From positions 124,001-188,000 of the forward strand of contig CAYTPI010000004.1 of the NCBI GenBank assembly GCA_964439625.1: 64,000 nt of DNA, in the 5' to 3' direction. The notes under the pieces are model-generated. The model saw only the letters and a program-made list of their open reading frames with translations, did no database searches and was not told the DNA's origin. Positions within the stretch are counted from its first letter, which is position 1. Each line of letters starts with the position of its first letter. Of the stretch, positions 9,301 through 18,128 are shown piece after piece. The translations under genes were made by a program, and so were the position numbers. This DNA comes from CAYTPI01 sp964439625 (lineage in GTDB: Bacteria; Chloroflexota; Anaerolineae; Aggregatilineales; UBA3940).

Positions 9301-9332
9301 ATTACGCCGTCTACGATATTAGACGGCGTAAT
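9301..9332. terminator. 12-bp perfect stem-loop after add
   Basis: ATTACGCCGTCT and its exact complement enclose an 8-base loop. It lies between the convergent add and membrane-protein genes. No long T-tract follows on either strand. Confidence 0.55.
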
Positions 9333-9341
9333 ATGGTAATG

Positions 9342-9374
9342 ACAGCTACCTCACCCGCCGGATGAGGTAGCTGT
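9342..9374. terminator. second 12-bp perfect stem-loop in the same convergent gap
   Basis: ACAGCTACCTCA and its exact complement flank a 9-base loop. It lies 9 bases after the previous hairpin and 9 bases before the stop codon of the minus-strand gene, so each convergent gene may have its own hairpin. Confidence 0.5.
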
Positions 9375-9382
9375 TGGCCTCC

Positions 9383-10444
9383 TTAAGCGGGTGCTGGTGA
9401 AGCTGAGGTCAACGGAGCGGGCGGATCATCAGCAGGCTGCCCCACCATCTCTGTGCTCTCGCCGCTAATCAAGGCACGATAGGCTAACGTCCAGACGCTG
9501 CTGATATAGCACTGGAACAGCCCACCGATAAACGTTACTGGGATGATGAACAGGGGTAGGAAGACAAGCGCGGCCAGTACACCACCGATGATCCAGCGCA
9601 CGTCGCCTGTGGTCGCGAGGCTCGAAATGCCGACACCAGCGAAGAAGGCAGCGACGCCCAACAGCCCGACAGCGATCAACAGAATGATCGTGATGATAAA
9701 CGAGACCACCCCCCAGCCAAGGCCGATGCCAACCATGATTAGCCACATCAAACTGACAGCGCCCAAGTTGCCGCTGACCATCTCGTAACCAGCGCGGAAG
9801 CCTGCAAATACTCGTTGATCGTTCAGGGCGATCTGCCGCTGAATGAAATGCCGCAGCACAGTTACGATGATGGAGAGCGCGAAGATCAGGACGAGCAAGA
9901 TGCAGCCCAGCCCGATGAACACCGGGATCAAAGCAGCTGTAAAGCCAACTGCAAACCCAAGCAGCACGGCCCCGGCAATCGGAATGATGATTAATAAGGC
10001 GATTGGTACGCCAAAGATCAGATCGACGAGCCACAGTTGAAACGCATGCCGTGACCAACCTAAGCGAAACCCCTCGCGGACTGTTCTTTGCGCCTCGGTC
10101 TCCTCATAGTCGTCAACCATTTTCATCAGCGCCACTTGTGAGACGTAGCGCAGCACAGTCAAAATGATGCCCACAACAATCAACACTAAAATGACTGCGA
10201 CCCCAATACCAATTAGGATAGGCAGCATCTCTTGAAACTCAATGCTGCTGAAGAAGCGCTCGATTTCTGGTGGGGCGCTTGGGCCAGCACTACTGCCGCT
10301 GCTGCCACCTGAGCCACCGCTTGGGCTGCCGCCGCCGCCACTACTGCCGCCTGTCGTCAATGCGACGATGAACCCAAACAACCACAGGGCGCGGTATTTG
10401 GTGACAATCGTAAATGCTCGCTGAACTATTTGACCGTGATCCAT
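9383..10444 (-). CDS. polytopic membrane protein, glycerophosphodiester phosphodiesterase membrane-domain-like
   Basis: The 353-residue product is an integral membrane protein with about six to seven hydrophobic segments and charged cytoplasmic loops. The N-terminus (MDHGQIVQRAFTIVTKYRALWLFGF) matches a family common in Chloroflexota and Actinobacteria in which the first helix follows a motif of the type MDYGRIL-x-RAW. A glycine/serine-rich loop (about residues 33-60) follows the first helix. I place the start at the ATG at 10444 because of this conserved beginning; a GTG at 10471 would add nine residues. The C-terminus is rich in alanine and proline. No catalytic motif is seen, and the function is unknown. 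Confidence 0.62.
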   Translation of the reverse strand: MDHGQIVQRAFTIVTKYRALWLFGFIVALTTGGSSGGGGSPSGGSGGSSGSSAGPSAPPEIERFFSSIEFQEMLPILIGIGVAVILVLIVVGIILTVLRYVSQVALMKMVDDYEETEAQRTVREGFRLGWSRHAFQLWLVDLIFGVPIALLIIIPIAGAVLLGFAVGFTAALIPVFIGLGCILLVLIFALSIIVTVLRHFIQRQIALNDQRVFAGFRAGYEMVSGNLGAVSLMWLIMVGIGLGWGVVSFIITIILLIAVGLLGVAAFFAGVGISSLATTGDVRWIIGGVLAALVFLPLFIIPVTFIGGLFQCYISSVWTLAYRALISGESTEMVGQPADDPPAPLTSASPAPA

Positions 10445-10587
10445 GCCTACTGTTTTCCTTAAATTGTCCACTGACCTAAAGTCAGGTGAATTGGTTTGTG
10501 TAGACTGCGACTACATTTTTGTGTCGAAGTGCTTCTATTCTACGAATTACTACGCTGTTGTTAGGGAGATTGTTGCGCCAACTTCAA

Positions 10588-10608
10588 CAAAAACCCCGAC
10601 ACACCGGG
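10588..10608 (-). terminator. weak hairpin plus T-tract after the 37-residue peptide gene
   Basis: CCCG and CGGG flank a 6-base loop, and the minus strand then reads GTTTTTGTT. The stem is short, so this is a weak terminator call. Confidence 0.35.
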
Positions 10609-10632
10609 ACGCTTATAAGATTATAGGCTCGA

Positions 10633-10746
10633 TTAGTTACCAAAAAATGGAAATTCAATGCCGCTGGTGCCGCCTTGGGTGGCGATGAAGACCAACACAG
10701 CGACGCAAATAATGATGACACCCCAGATAACAGTTCTACTTTTCAT
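10633..10746 (-). CDS. 37-residue single-span membrane peptide
   Basis: This small frame encodes MKSRTVIWGVIIICVAVLVF followed by a short tail ending GIEFPFFGN. It has a positively charged start, one predicted membrane helix (about residues 6-22) and a short soluble C-terminus. The ATG at 10746 has AAGAAGGGG about seven bases upstream, a good ribosome-binding site. It lies 55 bases downstream of the lipoprotein gene (10802-11434) on the same strand, so the two may form an operon, and a weak hairpin follows the stop codon. I do not recognise a family; it could be a small accessory or a type of anchor peptide. Confidence 0.6.
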   Translation of the reverse strand: MKSRTVIWGVIIICVAVLVFIATQGGTSGIEFPFFGN

Positions 10747-10801
10747 TGCTTGACCCCTTCTTATGTTTGAGAAAATTAACCGGTGACTTTCACTCAATAC
10801 G

Positions 10802-11434
10802 TTACTTGATTAGGCCATCTTCCTCAAGATCAACCAGTAGCTCATCCAATGAAGTGGCGCAGGCGTTTAGTTCGCCAACGGACTGTTCTAAGCGGGTCTC
10901 AATGATGCCGCTGTCCCACGAGTCCACGTAGTTGACTGCAGCTCGGTCGCAGCTAATAAACACGCGGGTTGCTGTGTTATGAAGGCCGCGGAAGCGAGAC
11001 GGTGGGCTGATCCCGTTGACATTGTCAGCTAATGCACTAATGCTCATGGCGTCATCTTCTACCTGTAATCGCCAACCGGGGTTATCAACGATGCTGCGGT
11101 TGCGGGCCAGTTCACCGGCGAGTTCTGCCATGTTCCTTAGTGTGTCGAATAATTTGTTTGCCAACGGTACGATTTCGTCTCGGTAGGCCGCTTCCATTTC
11201 TGTGAATTCTGGGATGTCGGTTGGTGTCGGTGTTTCAGTTGCGGGAGCTGGCGTTGGGGCCAGTGTTGGGGTTGGCGTCACTGTTGGGGTGGTTGTGGGT
11301 GTTTCAGTCAGGGTGGCGGTTGGGCCCGGTGTCCGCGTTGGACCAGAGTCTTCAGCTTGGGGTTGTCCACAGCCTGCAAGCAGCAGCATGCTGGTTATCA
11401 ACAGAACGAGATGATGAGACAAGTAACTTTGCAT
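10802..11434 (-). CDS. lipoprotein with Thr/Pro-rich linker
   Basis: The 210-residue product has a lipoprotein signal (LLITSMLLLAGC, cysteine near residue 22). A linker of about 50 residues made mostly of threonine and proline follows (residues 30-75), then an alpha-helical domain of about 130 residues with two cysteines (in FISCDRAAVNY and ELNACATSL). It is therefore predicted to sit on the outer face of the cytoplasmic membrane. No known domain is recognised. The ATG at 11434 starts it. The small membrane peptide lies just downstream on the same strand. Confidence 0.68.
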   Translation of the reverse strand: MQSYLSHHLVLLITSMLLLAGCGQPQAEDSGPTRTPGPTATLTETPTTTPTVTPTPTLAPTPAPATETPTPTDIPEFTEMEAAYRDEIVPLANKLFDTLRNMAELAGELARNRSIVDNPGWRLQVEDDAMSISALADNVNGISPPSRFRGLHNTATRVFISCDRAAVNYVDSWDSGIIETRLEQSVGELNACATSLDELLVDLEEDGLIK

Positions 11435-11878
11435 GATGTGGTTGGCTCCAGCGTGTGGAAAAGGATCAACGCACCATCATTCTAGAATGCCTCTGATACC
11501 TTGCCTAGTTTGACCTCATCGCTTGCGTGTGATGAGCCTCCGCTGAAGCACGTCGTCATTTTAAGGTTGGTTCCGGGTGCAATTACTTGCCTCGCAAAAA
11601 GCCAGATTTCGCAACTTCACAGTTAAGTGATGCGCCTTATTTGGCTTGACATAACAAGAAAAACCACAGTTTCTTACGAAAATGTAACTTTTTCGCGCCT
11701 TTTTCGCGGAAATTTTAACATAAGTGCATTAAGCTCCATTCTGTAAGGGAAATTCCCCTTGGAAAAGAAAGTCAATAGAACTTTCTTCATACGATAGCAA
11801 GACCGCAGACCGGAACACGTACTTGCAAATGTGCATGTTGCGCGAAACCCACCACACACCCGGAAAGGAAGCGGACTG
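11435..11878. other. intergenic region, 444 bp, divergent
   Basis: No convincing gene is seen in this divergent gap. It is AT-rich between 11640 and 11800 and holds a 7-bp inverted repeat AGAAAGT / ACTTTCT (11766-11786) and a TTGACA at about 11646 without a matching -10. Promoters for the lipoprotein and DUF4326 genes must lie here. Confidence 0.5.
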
Positions 11879-12289
11879 ATGATCGTTGATCCATTAGAGC
11901 GCGAGACAGAGGTTGTCAATATTGAGCAACTTGTGTTTGGCATCAATACAAATGATATTTACATCGGCAGGGAGCATCTCGGCCTGCGTCTGGCAGGGTC
12001 GGTCTGGGCAAACCCATTCCGCATTGACCGAGAGAACGACCGTGCCAAAGCCCTGCGCCAATACGAGAACTATCTCCGGCGTAAGCTGCGTGCTAACCCT
12101 CTATTACAGGAACAAATCAGATTGCTCAAGGGGCACCGGCTGGTGTGCTACTGTAAGCCGAAAGCCTGCCATGGTGACGTGCTCAAGCGTCTCGCTGATA
12201 TGACTGAGTATGAGTTTCAAAGTTGGTTGGGTAAGCCTGATATCGTTGTGGGTTATGGTGAACAGCTAGGGTTCTGGTCTACGATTTAA
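11879..12289 (+). CDS. DUF4326 domain protein
   Basis: The 136-residue product contains the features of DUF4326: IYIGREH, SVWANPFRI, and LKGHRLVCYCKPKACHGDVL with its CYC and CHGD cysteine-histidine cluster. The function of this family is not established; members occur in bacteria and phages. I place the start at the ATG at 11879, which has AAAGGAAG about eight bases upstream, rather than at 11831. The 3' end overlaps the convergent HTTM gene by four bases. Confidence 0.75.
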   Translation: MIVDPLERETEVVNIEQLVFGINTNDIYIGREHLGLRLAGSVWANPFRIDRENDRAKALRQYENYLRRKLRANPLLQEQIRLLKGHRLVCYCKPKACHGDVLKRLADMTEYEFQSWLGKPDIVVGYGEQLGFWSTI

Positions 12290-14178
12290 CGTTCGATGCT
12301 GTTTAAGCACCAATGTAAATAGAGCCGACGTTCTTCTTGTTGACCCCCGTCGATTTCTTCTGGCAGTAATGTGCGCCGAAAGTAATACCACATCTCTACC
12401 CGCGTAAGTGGATTAGATTGCGGATGATTCTGCCAATTTCCGTAGTAATCACAGTAGTACGCTACCCAAGCCTCGATCCGTTCCTGTTGATCGCCGTCCC
12501 GAATACCTTCCTCGTACTTACGCCAGCGCGTATTGGGCCCGCGCTTCCATAACGCCCATTCTTCGCCGACAGGTAACCCCGTGCGCAGATCGATGATGTC
12601 TCCACTGCCAAAGGTGCCTTCAATCACAATGGGGCCATACGAGCGCGACGGAATCGGGGCGAACGTCCGCCAAGATTGCCTCAGTCCAACCAATTCAATA
12701 AGGTCGCGGCGAAAATCAGTTGGGCGCTCAAGTAGTTCCCAGTCTTGATAGCGAACCGCCGTCAAACACCACTGAAAGGTCAGCACCATCAAGAAGCCCA
12801 GCCCCGCTGCTAGCATTGCTCGCCCGCCATGCCGGAGAATGGCGGGTGTCTCTGCTGTTGCATAGGGTCTGCTAACATTCCTTGGCGCACTTGACTGTAA
12901 CCCGCGGGCAAACAAGGATAGAACAGCCTCGAACACCTGCCTAACCGGCGTTGGGCGTAACAGCCACAGCCACAGGCGGCTCAGTGGTAGGTGCCCATAG
13001 ATAGTGCGCCACGCCTCCCAACCTGTCAGCATGTTGCCGGCTGCATCACAGCAGGCGACGCCACTGGGTTGATTGGCGGTTGCCAATGACGTATCAATAC
13101 TGACGCGGTCTGTTGTTGTTTGGGCCAGCACATACCATAGCGGGCTGTCATTCGCTGGCATACTGATGAATGTGGGTGCTCGCTGAACTCTCAGGCGATC
13201 ATCAAGTGCTTTGAGCGTTCGCGGTTGCAGAAACATGATGTAGGCCGACAGCAGCGCACCTAAGAAATTCTGAATCGCCATCAACAAAGCGATGCTGCTA
13301 TGCAACAACGTGGTGCTGAAGAGAGCCAGCCGTCGCAGTAAGGGTTGCAGAAATGGGGCAAACACAAGCAGCGTCCAGAGCAATTCAACAGCCACTGTTG
13401 CCCAAGTGACGATTTGCATCAACCAGTATGGTGTATTGGTAACGACCCAACGGCCCAGTGGTCTTTGAAACGTCTCTAATTGGAGTGCGAGGCTAACGGC
13501 ATCACCCCCTAGCCAGACTCCGCCTGGAAGCTTTGTCAACCCAGAAAACAAATAAACAAGTGCTACTTGGAGTTGGATCATCCTAACGGGAAACGCGTAA
13601 ACGGTGCGCGGTTCTTTCTTAACGCGTAAGTCTGGTAGATGCTGTGAGATGTTGTAGTGTCGCACCCGCTCAAGTAACGCATCGATGGCGTAATGCTTAC
13701 CGACTGGGATGAACATCATCCAGAAGGCTAACAGGCGCATCAGCGTGTCGCCCGCATTCAGCACATATGGGTTGCGGTTGTGCACTGACAAAATCAGGAT
13801 GAAATGTAAAATGGTCATCAGCCGTGTCTTCCAGCCGAACAACAGCAGCAGCAGCACCAGTATCCAGAAGGTGAAAAAGGCTTGCACCATCCAAGGCTGG
13901 CTGAAGGCCATCATCAGAGAGGGGCGCCAGTGACTAAAGCCAATCTCTAGCACAGTTGACCTTGAAAAGATGCCGTTGTCGGAGTACATCATCTGAGAAA
14001 GCGGCAGGAAGAAGGCCGCGACCCGCAGCATGAACAGCGCATAGAAGATGCGAAAAATGCTGATGGGCCGCGCATCGACTTGACCAAACCAATAGCCAGG
14101 CCGGAACAGATTATAGTCTGGGTTTAAGAAAGGTTTGTTGGCGGGCACTGTACGATACTGGTCGATGATGCTGATCAA
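12286..14178 (-). CDS. HTTM domain membrane protein (vitamin K-dependent gamma-carboxylase-like)
   Basis: This 630-residue protein has an N-terminal horizontally transferred transmembrane (HTTM) domain of the gamma-carboxylase superfamily, with FGQVDARPISIFRIFYALFM and several helices to about residue 330. Around residues 375-420 the sequence (ACCDAAGNMLTGWEAWRTIY, then LSRLWLWLLRPTPVRQVFEAV) resembles the C-terminal half of a DUF393/DCC thiol-oxidoreductase domain, but without its CxxC. A final helix and an extracytoplasmic tail (LVGLRQSWRTFAPIPSR) complete it. Such tails are usual in bacterial HTTM proteins. The start is a TTG at 14178; TATAAT is present on the minus strand at 14191-14196. 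Substrate and reaction are unknown. Confidence 0.75.
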   Translation of the reverse strand: MISIIDQYRTVPANKPFLNPDYNLFRPGYWFGQVDARPISIFRIFYALFMLRVAAFFLPLSQMMYSDNGIFSRSTVLEIGFSHWRPSLMMAFSQPWMVQAFFTFWILVLLLLLFGWKTRLMTILHFILILSVHNRNPYVLNAGDTLMRLLAFWMMFIPVGKHYAIDALLERVRHYNISQHLPDLRVKKEPRTVYAFPVRMIQLQVALVYLFSGLTKLPGGVWLGGDAVSLALQLETFQRPLGRWVVTNTPYWLMQIVTWATVAVELLWTLLVFAPFLQPLLRRLALFSTTLLHSSIALLMAIQNFLGALLSAYIMFLQPRTLKALDDRLRVQRAPTFISMPANDSPLWYVLAQTTTDRVSIDTSLATANQPSGVACCDAAGNMLTGWEAWRTIYGHLPLSRLWLWLLRPTPVRQVFEAVLSLFARGLQSSAPRNVSRPYATAETPAILRHGGRAMLAAGLGFLMVLTFQWCLTAVRYQDWELLERPTDFRRDLIELVGLRQSWRTFAPIPSRSYGPIVIEGTFGSGDIIDLRTGLPVGEEWALWKRGPNTRWRKYEEGIRDGDQQERIEAWVAYYCDYYGNWQNHPQSNPLTRVEMWYYFRRTLLPEEIDGGQQEERRLYLHWCLNSIER

Positions 14179-14190
14179 AAGATGCCCGTT

Positions 14191-14196
14191 ATTATA
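14191..14196 (-). promoter_or_regulatory. candidate -10 box for the HTTM gene
   Basis: TATAAT on the minus strand lies 12 bases before the TTG start at 14178, implying a leader of only a few bases. Confidence 0.35.
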
Positions 14197-14225
14197 CTCG
14201 GCGCTGGCTTAATTCGGTATGATGC

Positions 14226-15140
14226 TCAGAATTGGTAGGTCACGCCGGTCATCGCTTCGGAGATTTTCCATAGGCGGTCAATTGACTCTTGTGCCTTGGC
14301 TTGTGCCGGGTAACGATAGGGCGCTGCTCGGCCTGCAAACCCCTGCTGCGGGCCGTAATAATCCCCCTGTTTGATCACCGGATCGACGGCTACCCGCACT
14401 TGTGACCGGGCGCCAACATCGGCAGACTGGGCAACGATCCTTAGGAAGCCCTCGATGATCGGGCCCAGACCCGGTATCGGGATGTTAATATAACGCCCGA
14501 GGTCGGTGGCGACTCCGCCAGGGTGGGCCGCAACGCTCAGGACGTCGAGGTTGGCAGCCTCCAGCCGTTGTTGCAACCCCTTTGTAAACAATAGATTCGC
14601 CAACTTACTCTGACTATACGCGTCGAAGGGTTTGTAATTGTCGCCCAGTGAAAAATCATCGAAGTGCATCCGACCGTTATTGGCTGCCAAACTGCTGACG
14701 TTCACCACGCGGCTGCCGGGTGTTTGTTTCAGTACATCCAGCAGCAGACCCGTTAGAGCAAAATGCCCCAAGTGGTTGATGCCTAACTGAAATTCAAACC
14801 CGTCGGCAGTGGTCTGTTTCGGGGTTGCCATTACACCGGCATTGTTCATCAGGATATCGAGGCGCTGGTACGTCTCTGTGAAGGCCTGGGCAAAAGCTTG
14901 TACTGATTCGAGATCGCCTAAGTCGGCTTGCAGCACGTCGATGTTGGCCTTTGGGTGATCTTGACGAATCGTATTGGCGGCACGCTCGCCGCGCTCTATT
15001 GAACGAACCGCCATCACGACCGTTCCGCCCTTTTTCGCCATCATTTTGGCTGAGGCATAGCCCAGCCCACTGTTTGCCCCCGTTACAACGATCATCTTCC
15101 CCGTGAGGTCAGGAATATCTGCTTCAGTCCAATTATGCAC
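14226..15140 (-). CDS. short-chain dehydrogenase/reductase, retinol dehydrogenase-like
   Basis: The 304-residue protein is a classical SDR oxidoreductase using NAD(P)H. It shows the cofactor motif TGANSGLG (about residues 20-27), the NNAGVMATP motif, the catalytic serine in NVSSLA and the YSQSK pair (Tyr/Lys). The AVRSIERGERAA stretch with an arginine after the second strand suggests NADP preference. The overall length and the HPGGVATDLGR segment match the retinol dehydrogenase/WW-domain oxidoreductase-like SDRs of bacteria. Start is a GTG at 15140. It follows the aldo/keto reductase gene on the same strand. Substrate unknown. Confidence 0.87.
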   Translation of the reverse strand: MHNWTEADIPDLTGKMIVVTGANSGLGYASAKMMAKKGGTVVMAVRSIERGERAANTIRQDHPKANIDVLQADLGDLESVQAFAQAFTETYQRLDILMNNAGVMATPKQTTADGFEFQLGINHLGHFALTGLLLDVLKQTPGSRVVNVSSLAANNGRMHFDDFSLGDNYKPFDAYSQSKLANLLFTKGLQQRLEAANLDVLSVAAHPGGVATDLGRYINIPIPGLGPIIEGFLRIVAQSADVGARSQVRVAVDPVIKQGDYYGPQQGFAGRAAPYRYPAQAKAQESIDRLWKISEAMTGVTYQF

Positions 15141-15252
15141 ATGGTATCATTTCACATCTAAATTGTTGTTGGCTGGAGTCTGACACGAATATCGTACAAA
15201 TACCGTTTGAAATACGTCAATGCGAGATAAAAACAGCCTAACACTCTTTCTT

Positions 15253-16251
15253 TTACCAAGCGTATGCCTGCGGCGCTTCACCGCCGGGGCCGGGCCAAAT
15301 TTCGTCCAGCTTATCCAACGTTTCTTGATCCAAGGTGATCTCGGTGGCGCGGACGGCACTCTCTAGTTGTTCCATCGTGCGTGGGCCAATAATCGGTGCG
15401 GTGACGGCAGGCTGGTGCAGCAACCAAGCCAAGGCGACTTCAGCCGGGGGGTGGCCTAGCTCGCGACAGAGGCCTTCATACGCTTCCAACTGGGCGCGAT
15501 GCTGCTCAACCTTTTCGAGTACTTGGTCTTCTTTACGCCGTCGTGACTCAACTTGCGCCAACACGCCTGCCAAGAGACCGCGTCCGAGTGGGCTCCAAGG
15601 GATTAGGCCGAGGCCGTAGTTCTCACAGGCTGGAATCACTTCGAGTTCGATCATACGATTGTTCAGGTGATAGATACTTTGCTCGCAGACGAGGCCCATC
15701 ATGCCGCGTTTGTCTGCTTCTTGGCAGGCCGTGGCGATATCCCAACCGGCGAAGTTACTTGACCCAACATAGACGACTTTGCCTTGCTTTTGTAGGTTGT
15801 CAAAGGCGTGCCACGTCTCCGCCCACGGGCAGTTGCGGTCAACATGGTGCATCTGGTAGAGGTCAATATGGTCGGTTTGCAGGCGCGTAAGGCTGCCCTC
15901 GCAGTGTTTCCGAATCTTGTAAGCGGATAGACTGTGACTATCACTATTAGGCTCAGGGAGGGCGTCTTTGCGAACCACATTATTATAGACTTTGGTTGCC
16001 AGCACAACGGCATCTCGGCGACCACCGCCCTGTGCCAGCCACTTGCCGATGACTTCTTCTGTGTAACCCTGCTCAACTTCCCAACCGTAGACGTCTGCTG
16101 TGTCAAAAAAATTGATACCTAGTTCCAATGCCCGATCCATAATAGCGAAGCTGTCGTCTACGGATGTATGCCAGCCAAAGTTCATGGTGCCGAGGCATAA
16201 ATTACTGACTAACACGCCGTGCTTGCCTAAGCGTTGGTGTTCAACAGCCAT
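15253..16251 (-). CDS. aldo/keto reductase
   Basis: The 332-residue protein is an aldo/keto reductase (TIM barrel, NADPH-dependent carbonyl reduction). The catalytic tetrad can be placed: Asp and Tyr in FFDTADVYG, Lys in VVLATKVY and His in LYQMHHVD. The C-terminal cofactor loop GPRTMEQLESAVRATEI is also present. I place the start at the ATG at 16251 because AAGGAG lies seven bases upstream; a further in-frame ATG at 16269 lies before that signal. It is the first gene of a possible pair with the SDR gene, 112 bases apart. The substrate is not predictable from sequence. Confidence 0.9.
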   Translation of the reverse strand: MAVEHQRLGKHGVLVSNLCLGTMNFGWHTSVDDSFAIMDRALELGINFFDTADVYGWEVEQGYTEEVIGKWLAQGGGRRDAVVLATKVYNNVVRKDALPEPNSDSHSLSAYKIRKHCEGSLTRLQTDHIDLYQMHHVDRNCPWAETWHAFDNLQKQGKVVYVGSSNFAGWDIATACQEADKRGMMGLVCEQSIYHLNNRMIELEVIPACENYGLGLIPWSPLGRGLLAGVLAQVESRRRKEDQVLEKVEQHRAQLEAYEGLCRELGHPPAEVALAWLLHQPAVTAPIIGPRTMEQLESAVRATEITLDQETLDKLDEIWPGPGGEAPQAYAW

Positions 16252-16463
16252 GTGTTTTCTCCTTTTCATTGAGAGCGATTAAAGCGTTGTTACGAGCATA
16301 CAATAGTTGCCCCGTCTTTAGACAGTATTTTTGCTCCGCAGCCCGGTAAAAGTGCCTATAAACAGGATATAAACAGAATCCTACCGCTCTGACAATAGGG
16401 CCAGGTGGCAACCCCTTATATACTGATAACTAATCATACTAATGAGAGTAAGGGGAGTGCACT

Positions 16464-16889
16464 GTGCACAAACGGGCGTTCATCAAGGTAGCAGCAGCAA
16501 AAGCAGGGATGACTCAGGTAGAGTTTGAAAAGTTGTACGATGCGATGCTGGAAACAATCACCGAAAACGTTGCCGAAGGTCATAAGGTACAACTAACGAG
16601 CTTTGGCACATTCAAGGCGAGTAAGCGTAAAGCTCGTAAGGGGCGCAACCCTGCTACCGGTGAGGCAATGACGATTCCGGCGCGAACTGTTGCCGTGTTT
16701 TCAGCGGGAGCAGCACTTAAACGTGTGATCGCAGCCGCATTCGACGAGCCGGCGAAACAGAAGCCAAAGGCAAAAAAAGCCAGCAAGCCGGCGAAGAAAA
16801 GCAAAGGTAGGTCAGCTAAGAAAGCATTGACTCGTGAGATTGAGCCAGCCGGACTGTCCGCGGCGCAGTTTAAGACGTTCGCTAAGTAG
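16464..16889 (+). CDS. hup: HU family DNA-binding protein with lysine/alanine-rich tail
   Basis: The 141-residue protein has a complete HU/IHF domain (residues 1-90) with TSFGTFKASKRKARKGRNPATGE forming the DNA-binding arms and the usual IPARTVAVFSAGAALK end. A tail of about 35 residues rich in lysine, alanine and proline (residues 95-127) follows, resembling the tails of HU in actinobacteria and of histone H1. It is a nucleoid protein that bends and compacts DNA. The start is a GTG at 16464 with AAGGGGAG upstream. A strong hairpin ends the transcript. The convergent neighbour encodes a very acidic protein. Confidence 0.92.
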   Translation: MHKRAFIKVAAAKAGMTQVEFEKLYDAMLETITENVAEGHKVQLTSFGTFKASKRKARKGRNPATGEAMTIPARTVAVFSAGAALKRVIAAAFDEPAKQKPKAKKASKPAKKSKGRSAKKALTREIEPAGLSAAQFKTFAK

Positions 16890-16914
16890 GCTTTAGTTGT
16901 TACGATTGAATCGA

Positions 16915-16947
16915 AAAGGGGCTGCACACAGATTGTGAAGCCCCTTT
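16915..16947. terminator. terminator hairpin between HU and acidic-protein genes
   Basis: AAAGGGGCT and AGCCCCTTT form a perfect 9-bp stem and inner bases can pair further. T-rich sequence follows on the plus strand, and the AAAA before it gives a T-run on the minus strand, so it may serve both genes. Confidence 0.75.
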
Positions 16948-16967
16948 GTGTTTAACTTTGTATCAAA

Positions 16968-17828
16968 TTAAAGTATGGGGTAATTGGCATCAAAGTTGGG
17001 TTGATCATCACCCTCTGTTGATGCTGCTTCCGCATCATTCTCTTCATCAGACGCTTCCATGTTTTCATAGTGAAGTGCGTCTTCATCGTTGTTGTCATCA
17101 TTTCCCACGGATGCCACATCGTCGCCCTCGTCTGTCGCTTGGATGTCTTCCTCATGGGCCATCTCGTTATGGTCACCGTTCATGGTTTCTTCGTGCTCAT
17201 CAAAACCGTTGGCCTGCTTCTCTGTGTTGAGTTCAACAAGGTTGTCCATACCTGGCTGGCTGGCTGCGGGTAGGTCGTCCTCAGCAATGGTCTGCATCGC
17301 GCCGTCGGCATCCATGTCAGCGGCATCGTCGGTCACAGGCTCTATGCCGCTCTCGGTATCTATTTCGGCTTCCATTTCTTCGATCTCAGCAGCCCCTATC
17401 GCATTAGTCGTTTCTTTGCGCAGTGGGAGGCGGTTGATAACATCAGCGATGTGCCCACGGAACTGCATTTCGACTTCCTGCGCCTTGCTGTACATCTCCA
17501 TCTCGGCCAGCCATTCGGCATATTGACGGTTGGTCTCGTCGATGATCATCTGGAGGGTGCCAAAATGCACGGACTCAATCTCGTCAATGTTGGTGTCGTC
17601 AAGGATGACTTTATCACCGACGAGACGGGCGATTTCCGGACGATGATCCTGAATAAATGCTGGCGGGTTGTTCCAGAGCTTCTCAAACAATGAAACCCAC
17701 TTCAAGGGTGGAACGGACGAGACACGAAACGGAATTGAATAGGTATCCGTTTGGTCGGACATCAGCGTGCGTGGTGTGGTAATTTCCTCTTCAACAATCT
17801 CTAAGACTTCGATCTCTTCCCATACCAT
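16968..17828 (-). CDS. acidic protein of unknown function
   Basis: The 286-residue product is not recognised. Residues 1-20 are acidic, residues about 25-150 could form a helical globular domain (KWVSLFEKLWNNPPAF, then TLQMIIDETNRQYAEWLAEME), and the last 130 residues are a low-complexity, strongly acidic tail of D, E, N and A that is probably disordered. No signal peptide or membrane segment is seen. The ATG at 17828 has AAGGAG eight bases upstream, so I prefer it to the longer frame beginning at 17855. It converges on the HU gene across a shared hairpin. Confidence 0.65.
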   Translation of the reverse strand: MVWEEIEVLEIVEEEITTPRTLMSDQTDTYSIPFRVSSVPPLKWVSLFEKLWNNPPAFIQDHRPEIARLVGDKVILDDTNIDEIESVHFGTLQMIIDETNRQYAEWLAEMEMYSKAQEVEMQFRGHIADVINRLPLRKETTNAIGAAEIEEMEAEIDTESGIEPVTDDAADMDADGAMQTIAEDDLPAASQPGMDNLVELNTEKQANGFDEHEETMNGDHNEMAHEEDIQATDEGDDVASVGNDDNNDEDALHYENMEASDEENDAEAASTEGDDQPNFDANYPIL

Positions 17829-17994
17829 GGAATGCTCCTTCCAGTGTAGTAACACGTCGGACTATATAGTGTTGATATTGTACCAGCGTAATGAAAACGC
17901 CAAGGTTAATAGACGGGTTATACAGCGTTAAATTGACAATAACTGCCTGTGCTAGCGCGTGTCTTAACATGTTAAATTATTGTAAAGGTTTTGC

Positions 17995-18003
17995 TGTTAT
18001 AGT
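17995..18003 (+). promoter_or_regulatory. candidate extended -10 promoter for the FHA histidine kinase
   Basis: TGTTATAGT matches an extended -10 element (TGn then TATAGT). It lies about 125 bases before the ATG at 18129, with no clear -35 box. Confidence 0.3.
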
Positions 18004-18128
18004 GATTTAATATATGTCGAAATGCTTTCAATGATTGGGCCCTAGCTGATGAGAAGCTAACATAAATACGGTATCATTCGATCCGGGTAATATCACAGCC
18101 GCGCTACTAAAGATGAAAGCAAATAAGC

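Noticed and set aside
11202..11414. Valine/glycine-rich plus-strand frame
   Set aside because: It is the antisense of the Thr/Pro linker of the lipoprotein at 10802-11434.
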